A stretch of DNA of 64,000 nucleotides, taken from the NCBI RefSeq assembly GCF_001425445.1, contig NZ_LMQU01000012.1:206278-270277 (forward strand), given 5' to 3'. Under the pieces are notes generated by a model that was not told where the DNA came from, made no database searches, and was given only the letters and a program-made list of their open reading frames with translations. Below are positions 8,410-17,096 of this stretch, one piece after another. The DNA comes from Devosia sp. Leaf420 (lineage in GTDB: Bacteria; Pseudomonadota; Alphaproteobacteria; Rhizobiales; Devosiaceae). The position numbers and the translations under genes were made by a program. Position 1 is the stretch's first letter, and each line of letters opens with the position of its first letter.

Positions 8410-8476
8410 CGCAATATTGCGTAAATTGCGTGAATTGCGCAAAAGTCTTGAATTTGCGCAAGATTGTGCATAGCCT
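8410..8476 (+). promoter_or_regulatory. Cluster of TTGCG operators before the glycan operon
   Basis: Within about 60 bases there are a perfect palindrome CGCAATATTGCG (8410-8421), further direct TTGCGT/TTGCGC units spaced about 10 bases apart, and two perfect TTGCGCAA palindromes (8435-8442 and 8454-8461). They resemble the site before the LacI gene (7114-7128). A tentative promoter, TTGAAT (8448-8453), 17 bases, TAGCCT, overlaps the last operator, which suits repression. The rest of the 8157-8541 gap is the repeat at 8191-8306. Confidence 0.65.
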
Positions 8477-8541
8477 TGCGTTAGGTTCGGCGCCATCCGG
8501 TAGCATTCCGGTAACATCGAGCGCGGCTTAAGGGGGAATTG

Positions 8542-10365
8542 GTGGATCTTCGGCGGTGGAATGTGCGTCAGGTTCGGGAGGTGCTGGAAAGCGCGCCTGA
8601 CTTTGCGCCGTTTCCTCGGGCGAGGTCTGATGAATGGGTTGGCGTGAAGGATCGGCTGGGCGCTGATGTGCTCGCCGGACTGGTGGGCCAGGCGGAAGCA
8701 GATGCTGTTGCCGACGTACCGGCGCTTCCGGCGCGGCTTTATCGTGAGTTTGCCGAGACTGGTCGCCGTGAGGGCTATGAGGATGCGCAGCGGGCGCGGC
8801 GGAGCATGCTTTATCGGCTGGTATTGGCCGAATGGCTGACCGGCGAAGGGCGGTTTGTTGCTGCTATCGAGAATGTGCTTTGGGCGCGGCTCGAGGAGAC
8901 CAATTGGGCCTGGCCGGCGCATGCGCGGGAATTGGATCGGTTTGACCGACCAACGCTCGATCTGGCGGCGGCAATGACGGCGCTTGATCTGGCCGAAGTG
9001 GATTATCTGGTAGGAGATAAGCTCTCGGCCAATCTGCGGGATCGCGTGCGGGTTGAGGTCGAGCGGCGGGTCGTCGGGCCGTTTCTCAATCGGAACGATC
9101 ACTGGTGGCTGCATACGACGCCGCAGAAGCAGGTGAACAATTGGACGGCGGTCTGTGTCGCTGGGGCTGTGGGCGCAGCGCTTTATCTTGAAACGGATAT
9201 GGGGCGGCTGGCGGAGATCGTCACGCGGGGTCTGCATAGTCTCGCGGATTATCTCGAGACGTTCGATCGCGAGGGCGGGTCGTCCGAAGGGCCGGATTAC
9301 TGGACCTATGGGTTCGGCAATTATGCCGTGCTCGCACATCTGCTGCATGAGCGGACGGGTGGGGCGATCGACCTGCTGGACGGCGATTTCATCCGGGACA
9401 TTGCGCAGTTTCCGCTGCGGACCATGCTGACCGAGGGTGTTTGGGTGAGCTTTTCGGACTCGGATCACAATCCGAGTTTTCATCCCGGCCTGTTGTCGCT
9501 GTTGGCAAAGCATCTCGATCTGCCGGGGCTTTTGGGCCTCGGCATGCATAATTACTTTGGCGTCGAGGTATTCAACCAATTCGTCTGGCCGCTTCGGCAG
9601 TTTGCCTGGCCGTTGGCAAAGGCCGAGCCGGCCGTTTTGGGACTGCAAGATTGGTATGACGAGATGGGCTGGATGATCAGCCGGCTTGATCCCAACGACC
9701 CAAATTCGCTGCGGCTGGCCGCCAAAGGCGGGCACAATGACGAGATGCACAACCAGAACGACGTGGGGTCGTTCATGGTGGTTGCGGGCGGCAAGGTGGT
9801 GCTGACCGATCCGGGGCGTGGGCGCTATTCGAAGGCCTATTTTGGGCCCGATCGTTATCAGAACCTTTTTGCGTCTTCGCTGGGTCATTCGGTGCCGGTG
9901 GTGAATGGAGAGGCGCAGGCTGAAGGCAGGGCGCATGCGGCCAAAGTGCTCGAGCATGGGCATGATGGAGCCGAGGATCGGCTGGTGCTGGAGATGGCAG
10001 CGGCCTATCCGGCGGAGGCTGACCTCTCGCAGTTGCAGCGGACGGTGGCGCTGAAGCGCGATGTGCCGGGTGGAGCGGTTCGGCTTGAGGATCGCTATGC
10101 ATTCAAGAGCGCCGAAGGTGAATTTCAGTCCGTATTGGTGACGTCGCTTTCGGCGGGGGCCGAGGGTGACGCTGTGCTCGTCGGCGAGGCTGGGGCGGGG
10201 GCACGCATCGGCTTTGATGCCGGCGCGCTCGAGGTCGCTTTCGATGTTCGGAAAGCCCAGGAAAAACAATATCAGCCAGCGGTCGATCTGACCCGCATCG
10301 TGTTCACGCCCCGGCGGAGGAGCCGGGAAGGACGCGTCGTGCTCGACATCTCGCCGCTCACCTGA
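8542..10365 (+). CDS. Heparinase II/III family polysaccharide lyase-like protein
   Basis: A 607-aa protein with the two-part heparinase II/III plan. The N-terminal alpha/alpha-toroid contains NNWTAV (199-204) and EGPDYWTYG (249-257), which correspond to the catalytic Asn and Tyr regions in PL15/PL17-type lyases. The beta-sandwich entry motif HNDEMHNQNDVGSF lies near 398-411, followed by TDPGRGRY. Such enzymes cleave uronic-acid-containing glycans by beta-elimination. No signal peptide is seen, so it acts on imported oligosaccharides. A TTG (8539) and a GTG (8542) both fit; GGGGG ends 5 bases before the GTG, which I prefer. First gene of the LacI-controlled operon. Substrate not inferable from sequence alone. 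Confidence 0.88.
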   Translation: MDLRRWNVRQVREVLESAPDFAPFPRARSDEWVGVKDRLGADVLAGLVGQAEADAVADVPALPARLYREFAETGRREGYEDAQRARRSMLYRLVLAEWLTGEGRFVAAIENVLWARLEETNWAWPAHARELDRFDRPTLDLAAAMTALDLAEVDYLVGDKLSANLRDRVRVEVERRVVGPFLNRNDHWWLHTTPQKQVNNWTAVCVAGAVGAALYLETDMGRLAEIVTRGLHSLADYLETFDREGGSSEGPDYWTYGFGNYAVLAHLLHERTGGAIDLLDGDFIRDIAQFPLRTMLTEGVWVSFSDSDHNPSFHPGLLSLLAKHLDLPGLLGLGMHNYFGVEVFNQFVWPLRQFAWPLAKAEPAVLGLQDWYDEMGWMISRLDPNDPNSLRLAAKGGHNDEMHNQNDVGSFMVVAGGKVVLTDPGRGRYSKAYFGPDRYQNLFASSLGHSVPVVNGEAQAEGRAHAAKVLEHGHDGAEDRLVLEMAAAYPAEADLSQLQRTVALKRDVPGGAVRLEDRYAFKSAEGEFQSVLVTSLSAGAEGDAVLVGEAGAGARIGFDAGALEVAFDVRKAQEKQYQPAVDLTRIVFTPRRRSREGRVVLDISPLT

Positions 10366-10448
10366 GCGGGAGTTTTTGTGGCTGATCCCGGGAGGATGGG
10401 GCGGCCAAAATCATCTCCGGTCAAAGCACCGGAAAAGGGAGGGATAGT

Positions 10449-12350
10449 ATGAGGAAGACCTATCTTGGTTTGACCGGTGCGGTGGCCATTTCGGCCATGC
10501 TCGCCGCGGCAAGCCCGGTCTGGGCGCAGCAGCAATCGCCAGTGCTCGATGCAGCGGTGGAAAGCGGCGAACTGCCGCCGGTGGCCGAGCGGCTGCCAAG
10601 CAATCCGCTGGTGGTCGATGGCGAGAGTGTCGGCAAATATGGCGGCACCTGGCGCATGGGCATGCGCGGCGGCGGGGACAATGGCATCATCGTCAAGACC
10701 GTGGCCTATGAAGGCCTCGTGCGCTTCGACCATGAGTGGAAGACCGTGCTGCCTAACCTGGCGGAAAGCTGGGAAGTGAGCCCCGATGCCAAGGAATATA
10801 CATTTAAGCTGCGCGACGGGGTGAAGTGGAGCGATGGGACGCCGTTCACCACCGAGGACATCGCCTTTACCGTCGAAATCTACAAGGACCCGAACTACGC
10901 CGCGGGCAGCTGGATCGACAGCACGACCAATCCGCTGACGCTGGACGTCATCGACGAGCTGACCTTCAAGTTCACCTTCGAAAAGCCCAATGGCATGTTC
11001 CTCGAGAACATTGCCGGCACCGACGGGCTCCACATCACTTCGCTGCAGAAGAAATATTGCGGTCAGTTCTACCCCAAATATAACGAGAACGCGGACGCCG
11101 ATGCGCAGGCGGCGGGCTTTACCAATTGGGCGCTTTATCTCCAGGACCGTTGCTCCTGGGGCTTTGAGACGATCCGCTTCTCCAACCCCGACCTGCCGGT
11201 GCTTTATGGCTGGGTCATCGACCAGCCGCTCAACGCCAATGCGGCGCGGCTGACCTGGAAGCGCAATCCCTATTATTGGAAGACCGACAGCGAGGGGAAC
11301 CAGCTTCCCTATATCGACAATCTCGATATGCGCGTCTCGGAAAGTATCGAAGAACTGACGCTGCTGGCGCTCAATGGCGAGATCGATTTCCAGGAGCGGC
11401 ACATTGCGACCACGGTCAACAAGCCGCTCTTCTTTGATGGGCAGGAACAGGGCGACTATCACCTGGGTGAAGTGATACCGTCCTCGTCCAATACGCTCGT
11501 GTTGCAGTTCAACATGAACCACGACGATCCGGTCAAGCGTGAGCTCTACCAGAACAAGGACTTCCGCGTGGGCCTTTCGCACGCGATCGACCGGCAGGAA
11601 ATCATCGACGTGGTCTTTACGGGCCAAGGCGAACCCTTCCAGGTCGCGCCGCGCCCGGAATCCGAGTTTTATGACGAGGAACTGGCCAAGCAATATACCG
11701 AGTTCGATCCCGATCTGGCCGCGCAGCATCTCGATGCGGCGGGCCTGACAGAAATGAACGGCGACGGTATTCGCCTGATGAGCAATGGCCAGCCGGCCAA
11801 GATCACGGTGGACGTCATTTCGGCGCTGCGGCCGGAATGGATCGATATCCTCGAAATCATGCAGTTGCAGTTCCAGGCGGCCGGCATCCAGCTCGAGCTC
11901 AACAATATCGACCGCACGCTGTTTTACGACAAGCGCCCGGGCAATGACTTTGACGCCCAGATTTGGGCCGGTGACGGCGGCATCGAGGCGATCCAGGACC
12001 CGCGCTACTACTTCCCGTTCAGCGACGAGAGCGTTTGGGCCTATAAGTGGGTGCAGTGGTACAATGGCACCAAGCCCGAAATCGCCGAAGAGCCGGTCGA
12101 TTGGGCAAAGGAACAGATGGCGCTTTACGACCAAGTGAAGGCCGAGGCCGATCCGGCCAAGCGTGGTGAGCTATTCCGCCAGGTGCTCGCGATCACCAAG
12201 GAGCAGTTCCCGGTGATCGGAGTGAGCCTGATGCCAAACTCCTATTCGATCATCCGCAACAACCTCCGGAACGCACCCGAGAGCATGTTCAATGCCTGGC
12301 TGTTCCCGACGCCTTCGCCGATGGATCCGGTGACCTGGTACTTCGAATAA
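10449..12350 (+). CDS. Opp-type ABC transporter substrate-binding protein (SBP family 5), probably for oligosaccharides
   Basis: Periplasmic binding protein of 633 aa, longer than peptide-binding DppA (about 535). The signal peptide is MRKTYLGLTGAVAISAMLAA... with cleavage near VWA-QQQ. The hallmark LAESWEVSPDAKEYTFKLRD and the VKWSDGTPF segment place it in family 5; two cysteines lie at KKYCGQF and QDRCSWGF. Placement right after a polysaccharide lyase gene, and before permeases of the same operon, points to an oligosaccharide ligand. Opp-type carriers of glycans are known, for example in Thermotoga. The ligand itself is inference. Confidence 0.9.
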   Translation: MRKTYLGLTGAVAISAMLAAASPVWAQQQSPVLDAAVESGELPPVAERLPSNPLVVDGESVGKYGGTWRMGMRGGGDNGIIVKTVAYEGLVRFDHEWKTVLPNLAESWEVSPDAKEYTFKLRDGVKWSDGTPFTTEDIAFTVEIYKDPNYAAGSWIDSTTNPLTLDVIDELTFKFTFEKPNGMFLENIAGTDGLHITSLQKKYCGQFYPKYNENADADAQAAGFTNWALYLQDRCSWGFETIRFSNPDLPVLYGWVIDQPLNANAARLTWKRNPYYWKTDSEGNQLPYIDNLDMRVSESIEELTLLALNGEIDFQERHIATTVNKPLFFDGQEQGDYHLGEVIPSSSNTLVLQFNMNHDDPVKRELYQNKDFRVGLSHAIDRQEIIDVVFTGQGEPFQVAPRPESEFYDEELAKQYTEFDPDLAAQHLDAAGLTEMNGDGIRLMSNGQPAKITVDVISALRPEWIDILEIMQLQFQAAGIQLELNNIDRTLFYDKRPGNDFDAQIWAGDGGIEAIQDPRYYFPFSDESVWAYKWVQWYNGTKPEIAEEPVDWAKEQMALYDQVKAEADPAKRGELFRQVLAITKEQFPVIGVSLMPNSYSIIRNNLRNAPESMFNAWLFPTPSPMDPVTWYFE

Positions 12351-12377
12351 GCGGGGCTGTCCTCCAATCCGCTCCTG

Positions 12378-12413
12378 CCCCTCGCGGCTCTCCCTGGCTG
12401 CGAGGGGGTTTTT
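12378..12413 (+). terminator. Intrinsic terminator or attenuator after the binding-protein gene
   Basis: CCCCTCGC (12378-12385) pairs with GCGAGGGG (12400-12407), followed by GTTTTT. Between the binding-protein and permease genes it would reduce transcription of the downstream transporter and enzyme genes, as commonly seen in ABC operons. Confidence 0.65.
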
Positions 12414-12430
12414 AGACAAATAGGTTTGGG

Positions 12431-12554
12431 GCTCCCACACCCCGTCCCTTCCTCCTGCATCAGGGGGAGGTGTCAGGGCAGTGGGCTTGGCGAGATGCTG
12501 CCCAACGCTCGATCCGCACCTCCCCCTCGATGGGGGAGGCTGGGAGGGGGTGAA
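12431..12554. repeat. Twin-palindrome intergenic repeat (CTCCCCC-type)
   Basis: Inverted arms CTCCTGCATCAGGGGGAGG and CTCCCCCTCGATGGGGGAGG are separated by about 45 bases. It creates a false 37-codon extension in front of the permease gene. Confidence 0.85.
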
Positions 12555-12591
12555 CCCCCAAAAAAACCGAATCTTCGGAAGGCCCAAGTCC

Positions 12592-13581
12592 ATGGTTCAG
12601 TTCATCATCCGGCGTCTCATCGCCATGATCCTGACGCTGTTCGCCATCTCCATCGTGGCATTCGCCATTATACAATTGCCGCCGGGCGATTATCTGACGA
12701 CCTATATCGCCTCGCTGTCTTCGACCGGCGAGCAGGTCGATCCCCGAGTGATCGCCAATCTGCGCGAGCAATATGGGCTCGGCGAGCCGTTCTATGTCCA
12801 ATATTTCAAGTGGATCGGCGGCATCCTGACCGGCAATTTCGGTCAGAGCTTCGAGTGGAAGCGGCCGGTCACCGAATTGATCTGGGGGCGCCTGGGCAAT
12901 TCGATGCTGCTCGAAGGCATGGCGGTGATCACTATGTGGCTGATCGCGCTGCCGATCGGCATCTATGCGGCGGTGCGAAAATATTCGCTGGGCGATTATC
13001 TCGCGACTGTGGGCGGCTTTCTCGGGCTGGCCGTGCCGAATTTTTTCTTCGCGCTGATCCTGATGTACCTGGCTTACACCTGGTTCGGGGTGACGCTGGG
13101 CGGGTTGTTTTCGCCGGGCTTTGAAAACGCCCGCTGGAGCCTGCCGCGCATCTGGGACTTTTTGAGCCACGCCTGGGCGCCGATCCTGGTTCTGTCGATG
13201 GCGGGGACGGCGGAGCTGATCCGTATCCTGCGCGCGAACCTGCTCGATGAACTGAAGAAGCCCTATGTCGTGACCGCGCGGGCCAAGGGTCTGCCGGAGT
13301 GGCGGGTGATCCTCAAATATCCGGTGCGGCTGGCGATGAACCCGTTGGTGTCGACCATTGGCTGGCTGCTGCCGGCGCTGGTTTCGGGGTCGGTGATCGT
13401 TTCGGTGGTGCTCAACCTGCCGACGGCCGGGCCGATGTTGCTGCGCTCGCTGACGACGCAGGACATGTATCTCGCCGGCGCAATCATTCTGCTCCTCAGC
13501 GTTCTTACGGTCATCGGCACCGTGATTTCCGACATTCTCCTTGCGCTCATCGATCCGCGCATTCGTTACGGAGGCAAATGA
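12592..13581 (+). CDS. Opp-type ABC transporter permease (DppB-like)
   Basis: Inner-membrane permease, 329 aa. It begins MVQFIIRRLIAMILTLFAIS, the standard DppB opening, with GGAAGG 9 bases ahead. The EAA loop is at VVTARAKGLPEWRVILKYPVR and the C-terminus carries the RSLTTQDMYL segment followed by a membrane helix. It forms the channel with the next gene product, whose ATG overlaps its TGA. The frame continues upstream through a repeat element, but family alignment and the ribosome binding site place the start at 12592. Confidence 0.93.
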   Translation: MVQFIIRRLIAMILTLFAISIVAFAIIQLPPGDYLTTYIASLSSTGEQVDPRVIANLREQYGLGEPFYVQYFKWIGGILTGNFGQSFEWKRPVTELIWGRLGNSMLLEGMAVITMWLIALPIGIYAAVRKYSLGDYLATVGGFLGLAVPNFFFALILMYLAYTWFGVTLGGLFSPGFENARWSLPRIWDFLSHAWAPILVLSMAGTAELIRILRANLLDELKKPYVVTARAKGLPEWRVILKYPVRLAMNPLVSTIGWLLPALVSGSVIVSVVLNLPTAGPMLLRSLTTQDMYLAGAIILLLSVLTVIGTVISDILLALIDPRIRYGGK

Positions 13582-14723
13582 TGGCCGTGGATACGATACA
13601 GCCGACCATTCATGCCGATGTGCCCAAGGTCCGCGCCCGACGCGAAAGCCAGCTGGGGCTGATGTGGCGCCGGTTCAAGCGGCACAAGCTGGCGCTGGTG
13701 AGCCTTTGGGTCGTGGTGATTTTTTACCTCGTGGCGCTGCTCGCCGAGTTTCTGGCGCCGACCGATCCCGGCGCCTATAGCGCGCGCTATACCTATGCGC
13801 CGCCGCAGGGGATCAATTTCTTTGCGGTCAACGAGGATGGGGGCTGGGAATTCGGGCCCTATGTGAATGGGTACAAGACCGAGATCGATCCGGTGGCGCT
13901 GCGGCGGACTTTTGTGATCGACGAAGAGGTGCGGCTGCCGGTCAAATTCTTTGCCGAAAGCAAGCCGTATCTGCTGGCCGGGGTCATTCCGATGTCCGTG
14001 AAGTTCATGGGCGTCGAGAACCCGCGCGATCCCTTTTATATTCTCGGGGCCGATCGGCTGGGGCGGGATATGCTGAGCCGGGTCATTCACGGCACGCGCA
14101 TTTCGCTTTCGATCGGGCTGGTCGGCGTGACCATGAGCCTCTTCTTCGGCATCGTGATCGGCGGGTTTGCCGGTTACTACGGCGGCTGGTTCGATAGCGC
14201 GGTGATGCGCGTCGTCGAATTCATCCGCTCGATGCCAACCATTCCGCTGTGGCTGGGGCTCGCCGCGGCATTGCCGAAGGATTGGAGCGCGCTGCAGACC
14301 TATTTTGCGATCACGCTCATTCTCAGTTTAATCGGGTGGACCGAATTGGCGCGCGTGGTGCGGGGGCGGTTCCTATCGTTGCGCACCGAGGATTTCGTGA
14401 CCGCGGCGCAGCTCGATGGGGCGAGCGATTGGCGGATCGTGACGCGGCATATGGTGCCCAGTTTTACGAGCCACATCATTGCGGCGGCGACGCTCGCTAT
14501 TCCGGGGATGATCCTGGCGGAAACGGCTTTGTCGTTCCTCGGGTTGGGGCTGCAGGCGCCGATCGTATCGTGGGGCACGCTGCTGCAGGATGCGCAGAAT
14601 ATCCGGACGCTGGCGACAGCGCCTTGGCTGCTGGCGCCTGGGGTCTGCGTGGTGGTGGTTATTCTGGCGCTCAACTTTTTTGGCGATGGGCTGCGTGATG
14701 CGGCGGATCCTCATGGGCGGTGA
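13578..14723 (+). CDS. Opp-type ABC transporter permease (DppC-like)
   Basis: Inner-membrane permease, 381 aa, longer than the usual 280-300 aa of DppC. The extra is a roughly 100-residue periplasmic insert between helix 1 (LVSLWVVVIFYLVALLAEF) and the GADRLGRDMLSRV motif. This insert (YAPPQGINFFAVNEDGGWEFG onward) is found in the large-substrate branch of these permeases. The EAA loop is around AQLDGASDWRIVTRHMVPSF. Two adjacent ATG codons (13578, 13581) follow GGAGGC; the first overlaps the previous stop. Confidence 0.93.
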   Translation: MMAVDTIQPTIHADVPKVRARRESQLGLMWRRFKRHKLALVSLWVVVIFYLVALLAEFLAPTDPGAYSARYTYAPPQGINFFAVNEDGGWEFGPYVNGYKTEIDPVALRRTFVIDEEVRLPVKFFAESKPYLLAGVIPMSVKFMGVENPRDPFYILGADRLGRDMLSRVIHGTRISLSIGLVGVTMSLFFGIVIGGFAGYYGGWFDSAVMRVVEFIRSMPTIPLWLGLAAALPKDWSALQTYFAITLILSLIGWTELARVVRGRFLSLRTEDFVTAAQLDGASDWRIVTRHMVPSFTSHIIAAATLAIPGMILAETALSFLGLGLQAPIVSWGTLLQDAQNIRTLATAPWLLAPGVCVVVVILALNFFGDGLRDAADPHGR

Positions 14724-14733
14724 TCTTCTCTTT

Positions 14734-14860
14734 ACCTCTCCCTTAGGTGGAGAGGTCGGCGCGCAGCGACGGGTGAGGGGGCCTTTGGTCTCGCGCTCGT
14801 CGACAGGCCCCCTCACCCGACCCAAGAGGGTCGACCTCTCCCCCAAGGGAGAGGTGGCGC
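14734..14860. repeat. Twin-palindrome intergenic repeat (CCCTCACCC-type)
   Basis: Modules CCTCTCCCTTAGGTGGAGAGG and GGGTGAGGGGGCC are mirrored by GGCCCCCTCACCC and CCTCTCCCCCAAGGGAGAGG. Related copies lie at 19968-20094, 25956-26090 and 29727-29843. It fills the gap between the permease and ATPase genes. Confidence 0.85.
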
Positions 14861-14891
14861 TCCGCGCCTTTTCATTCACGGAGGAAAGATC

Positions 14892-15908
14892 ATGACCAAG
14901 CCCCTCCTTTCAATCAACGACATGTCGATCGTCTTCACCTCGCCCGACGAGCCGGACATCGAGGCCGTGCGGCAGGTGGATCTCACACTCACGCCGGGCA
15001 AGACGCTCGCGCTTGTGGGTGAGAGCGGGTGCGGGAAGTCGGTGACGGCGCGGGCGGTTTTGCGGCTGCTCGATAAGAATGCCGATATCCGGACTGGCGA
15101 GATCGTCTACGAGGCCGAGGGCGGGGCGGTGGATGTCGCGCGATTGAAGCCTGACAGTCTCGCGATGCGCTCGATTCGTGGTGCGCAGATTTCCATGATC
15201 TTTCAGGAGCCGATGAGCTCGCTGTCGCCGGTGCATACGATCGGCAACCAGATCGACGAGATCATCGTGCTGCATGAGCGGCTGACGCAGAAGCAGGCGC
15301 GGGAGCGGACGGTTTCGCTTCTCCATCAAGTGGGTATTCCGGGCGCGCGGGAGCGGGCGAATGCCTATCCGTTTGAATTGTCGGGTGGTCTCAGGCAGCG
15401 CGCGATGATTGCGATGGCGCTGGCTTGTACGCCAAAACTGCTGATCGCCGATGAGCCGACGACGGCGCTCGATGTGACGACGCAGGCTCAGATCCTCGAT
15501 CTCCTGCGGCAATTGCAGGACGATTTCGGCATGGCGATGCTGTTCATCACCCATGACCTCGGCGTGGTGGCGGAGGTCGCCGACGATATCGCCGTGATGT
15601 ATCTCGGCGATGTGGTGGAGCAGGGGGATGTGTTCGAGGTCTTCAAGGCGCCGAAGCATCCTTACACCCAGGCGTTGATGAGTTCGGTGCCGCGGTTGCA
15701 GCGGAAATCCGAACGGACACGATTGCAGCCGATCAAGGGCACTGTGCCGTCGCCGAAGGACCGGCCGGTGGGCTGCGCCTTTACCAGCCGCTGCCCGCAT
15801 GCCTTTGCGCCATGCCCGACCATTCGCCCCGACCGGACGCCGGTGAGCGAGGGCCATGTGGCGCGATGCCATCTCCTCACGCATACGAAAGAGGAGGCGC
15901 TCGCATGA
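14892..15908 (+). CDS. Opp-type ABC transporter ATP-binding protein (DppD-like)
   Basis: ATPase of 338 aa with Walker A GESGCGKSVT, signature LSGGLRQRAMIAMA, Walker [17 protein letters not shown] and H-loop FITHDLGVV. The C-terminal oligopeptide-transporter tail is complete, with the cysteine-bearing GCAFTSRCPHAFAPC segment, unlike the short ATPases at 302-1869. GAGGAAAG precedes the ATG. It works as a heterodimer with the next gene product, with a 4-base ATGA overlap. Confidence 0.94.
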   Translation: MTKPLLSINDMSIVFTSPDEPDIEAVRQVDLTLTPGKTLALVGESGCGKSVTARAVLRLLDKNADIRTGEIVYEAEGGAVDVARLKPDSLAMRSIRGAQISMIFQEPMSSLSPVHTIGNQIDEIIVLHERLTQKQARERTVSLLHQVGIPGARERANAYPFELSGGLRQRAMIAMALACTPKLLIADEPTTALDVTTQAQILDLLRQLQDDFGMAMLFITHDLGVVAEVADDIAVMYLGDVVEQGDVFEVFKAPKHPYTQALMSSVPRLQRKSERTRLQPIKGTVPSPKDRPVGCAFTSRCPHAFAPCPTIRPDRTPVSEGHVARCHLLTHTKEEALA

Positions 15909-16981
15909 CGACGCTGCTTTCCGTCGAACATCTTTCCAAGGTTTTTACGCTCGGTGGCGGGCTCTTCAAGCCGGGCCGCGAACTTGTGGCGCTCAACGAT
16001 ATCAACCTGACGGTGGAAGCGGGCGAAACGCTCGCTATCGTGGGGGAGAGCGGCTGCGGCAAGACCACTCTTGGGCGCTGCATCATCAAGGCGCAGCCGG
16101 TCAGCGAGGGGCATGTTTTTTATCATCAGGAGGGTGGGGGGAAGGTCGAACTAACGTCGCTCGACAAGAAGGCCATAAAACCCTATCGGCGCGATATCCG
16201 CATGATTTTTCAGGACCCGATGAGCTCGCTGAACCCCAATATGAGGGTGTTCGACATCGTCGCCGAGCCACTGCGGGTGCACAAGATCTGCAAAGGGCGG
16301 GAGCTTGAGGATCGGGTGATCTCGACGCTCGCCAAGGTCGGGATTCCAGCCGATGCAGTGGGGCGCTATCCGCACGCGTTTTCGGGCGGGCAGCGGCAGC
16401 GCATCGGCATTGCCCGGGCGCTGGTGCTCGACCCGAAGCTGGTGATTGCCGACGAGGCGGTGTCGGCGCTCGATGTGTCGATCCAGGCGCAGGTGCTCAA
16501 CCTCCTTGATGATCTCAAGGAAGAGTTCGGGCTGACCTATATTTTCATCAGCCATGATCTTGGGGTGGTGAACTACATCGCCGACCGGGTGGTGGTGATG
16601 TATCTCGGCCATGTGGTCGAGAATGCGCCGACGGAAATGCTCTTCGAGCGGCCGCGACACCCCTATACCGAGATGCTGCTCGAGGCGCTGCCGATTGCCG
16701 ACCCGACGCGGCGCAAGGGGCGGAACAAGGAACTCAAGGGCGAAATCCCCTATCTCGGCAATCGGCCCAAAGGGTGCCCGTTCCACACGCGCTGCAAATA
16801 TGCCGAGGACAGGTGCCGGACGGAAAAGCCGGTGCTGCGACCGATCCATGGCACCGCCCAAGAGGCCGCCTGCCACTTTGCCGAGACACTCGAACTGAAG
16901 GGCGCTTATGACGCGCCGGGGTTTGTGCCTCCGACGCCGCTGGTGACTGCCGGTGGATTGCCCGGACAGACCGGGCAATGA
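15905..16981 (+). CDS. Opp-type ABC transporter ATP-binding protein (DppF-like) with repeat-derived C-terminus
   Basis: ATPase of 358 aa: Walker A GESGCGKTTLGRC, signature [14 protein letters not shown], Walker B VIADEAVSALDVS, H-loop FISHDLGVV, and the C-terminal tail GCPFHTRCKYAEDRC. The start overlaps the DppD-like stop. The last nine residues (GGLPGQTGQ) and the stop codon are encoded by the left arm of a GTCAT-type repeat beginning near 16951, so the original C-terminus has been replaced or extended by a few residues. This is unlikely to affect the ATPase core. Confidence 0.94.
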   Translation: MTTLLSVEHLSKVFTLGGGLFKPGRELVALNDINLTVEAGETLAIVGESGCGKTTLGRCIIKAQPVSEGHVFYHQEGGGKVELTSLDKKAIKPYRRDIRMIFQDPMSSLNPNMRVFDIVAEPLRVHKICKGRELEDRVISTLAKVGIPADAVGRYPHAFSGGQRQRIGIARALVLDPKLVIADEAVSALDVSIQAQVLNLLDDLKEEFGLTYIFISHDLGVVNYIADRVVVMYLGHVVENAPTEMLFERPRHPYTEMLLEALPIADPTRRKGRNKELKGEIPYLGNRPKGCPFHTRCKYAEDRCRTEKPVLRPIHGTAQEAACHFAETLELKGAYDAPGFVPPTPLVTAGGLPGQTGQ

Positions 16982-17060
16982 CGATGGAGATGAGAATGTT
17001 CAGCAGAGAAACGAAGATCTCGCCGATCGTCACCACCCGGCCTGTCCGGGTGGCCCATGC
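16951..17060. repeat. Twin-palindrome repeat overlapping the end of the ATPase gene
   Basis: Hairpin module ATTGCCCGGACAGACCGGGCAAT followed by GACG, then about 45 bases, then GTCACCACCCGGCCTGTCCGGGTGG. The modules face the opposite way to those at 3775-3854. The left module encodes the last residues and stop of the preceding gene. Confidence 0.7.
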
Positions 17061-17096
17061 CGGACCGTACGGAAGACAACAGGAATTTTCGAACAA

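Noticed and set aside
8275-10269. A 664-codon minus-strand frame opposite the lyase gene
   Set aside because: Arg/Pro/His-rich composition typical of an antisense shadow; the plus strand encodes a recognisable lyase.
10272-12134. A 620-codon open frame on the minus strand, opposite the binding-protein gene
   Set aside because: It is the GC-rich antisense shadow of the family-5 binding protein; no domain sense and no ribosome binding site.
12481-12591. N-terminal extension of the DppB-like permease by 37 codons
   Set aside because: It translates a repeat element; the family start and ribosome binding site are at 12592.
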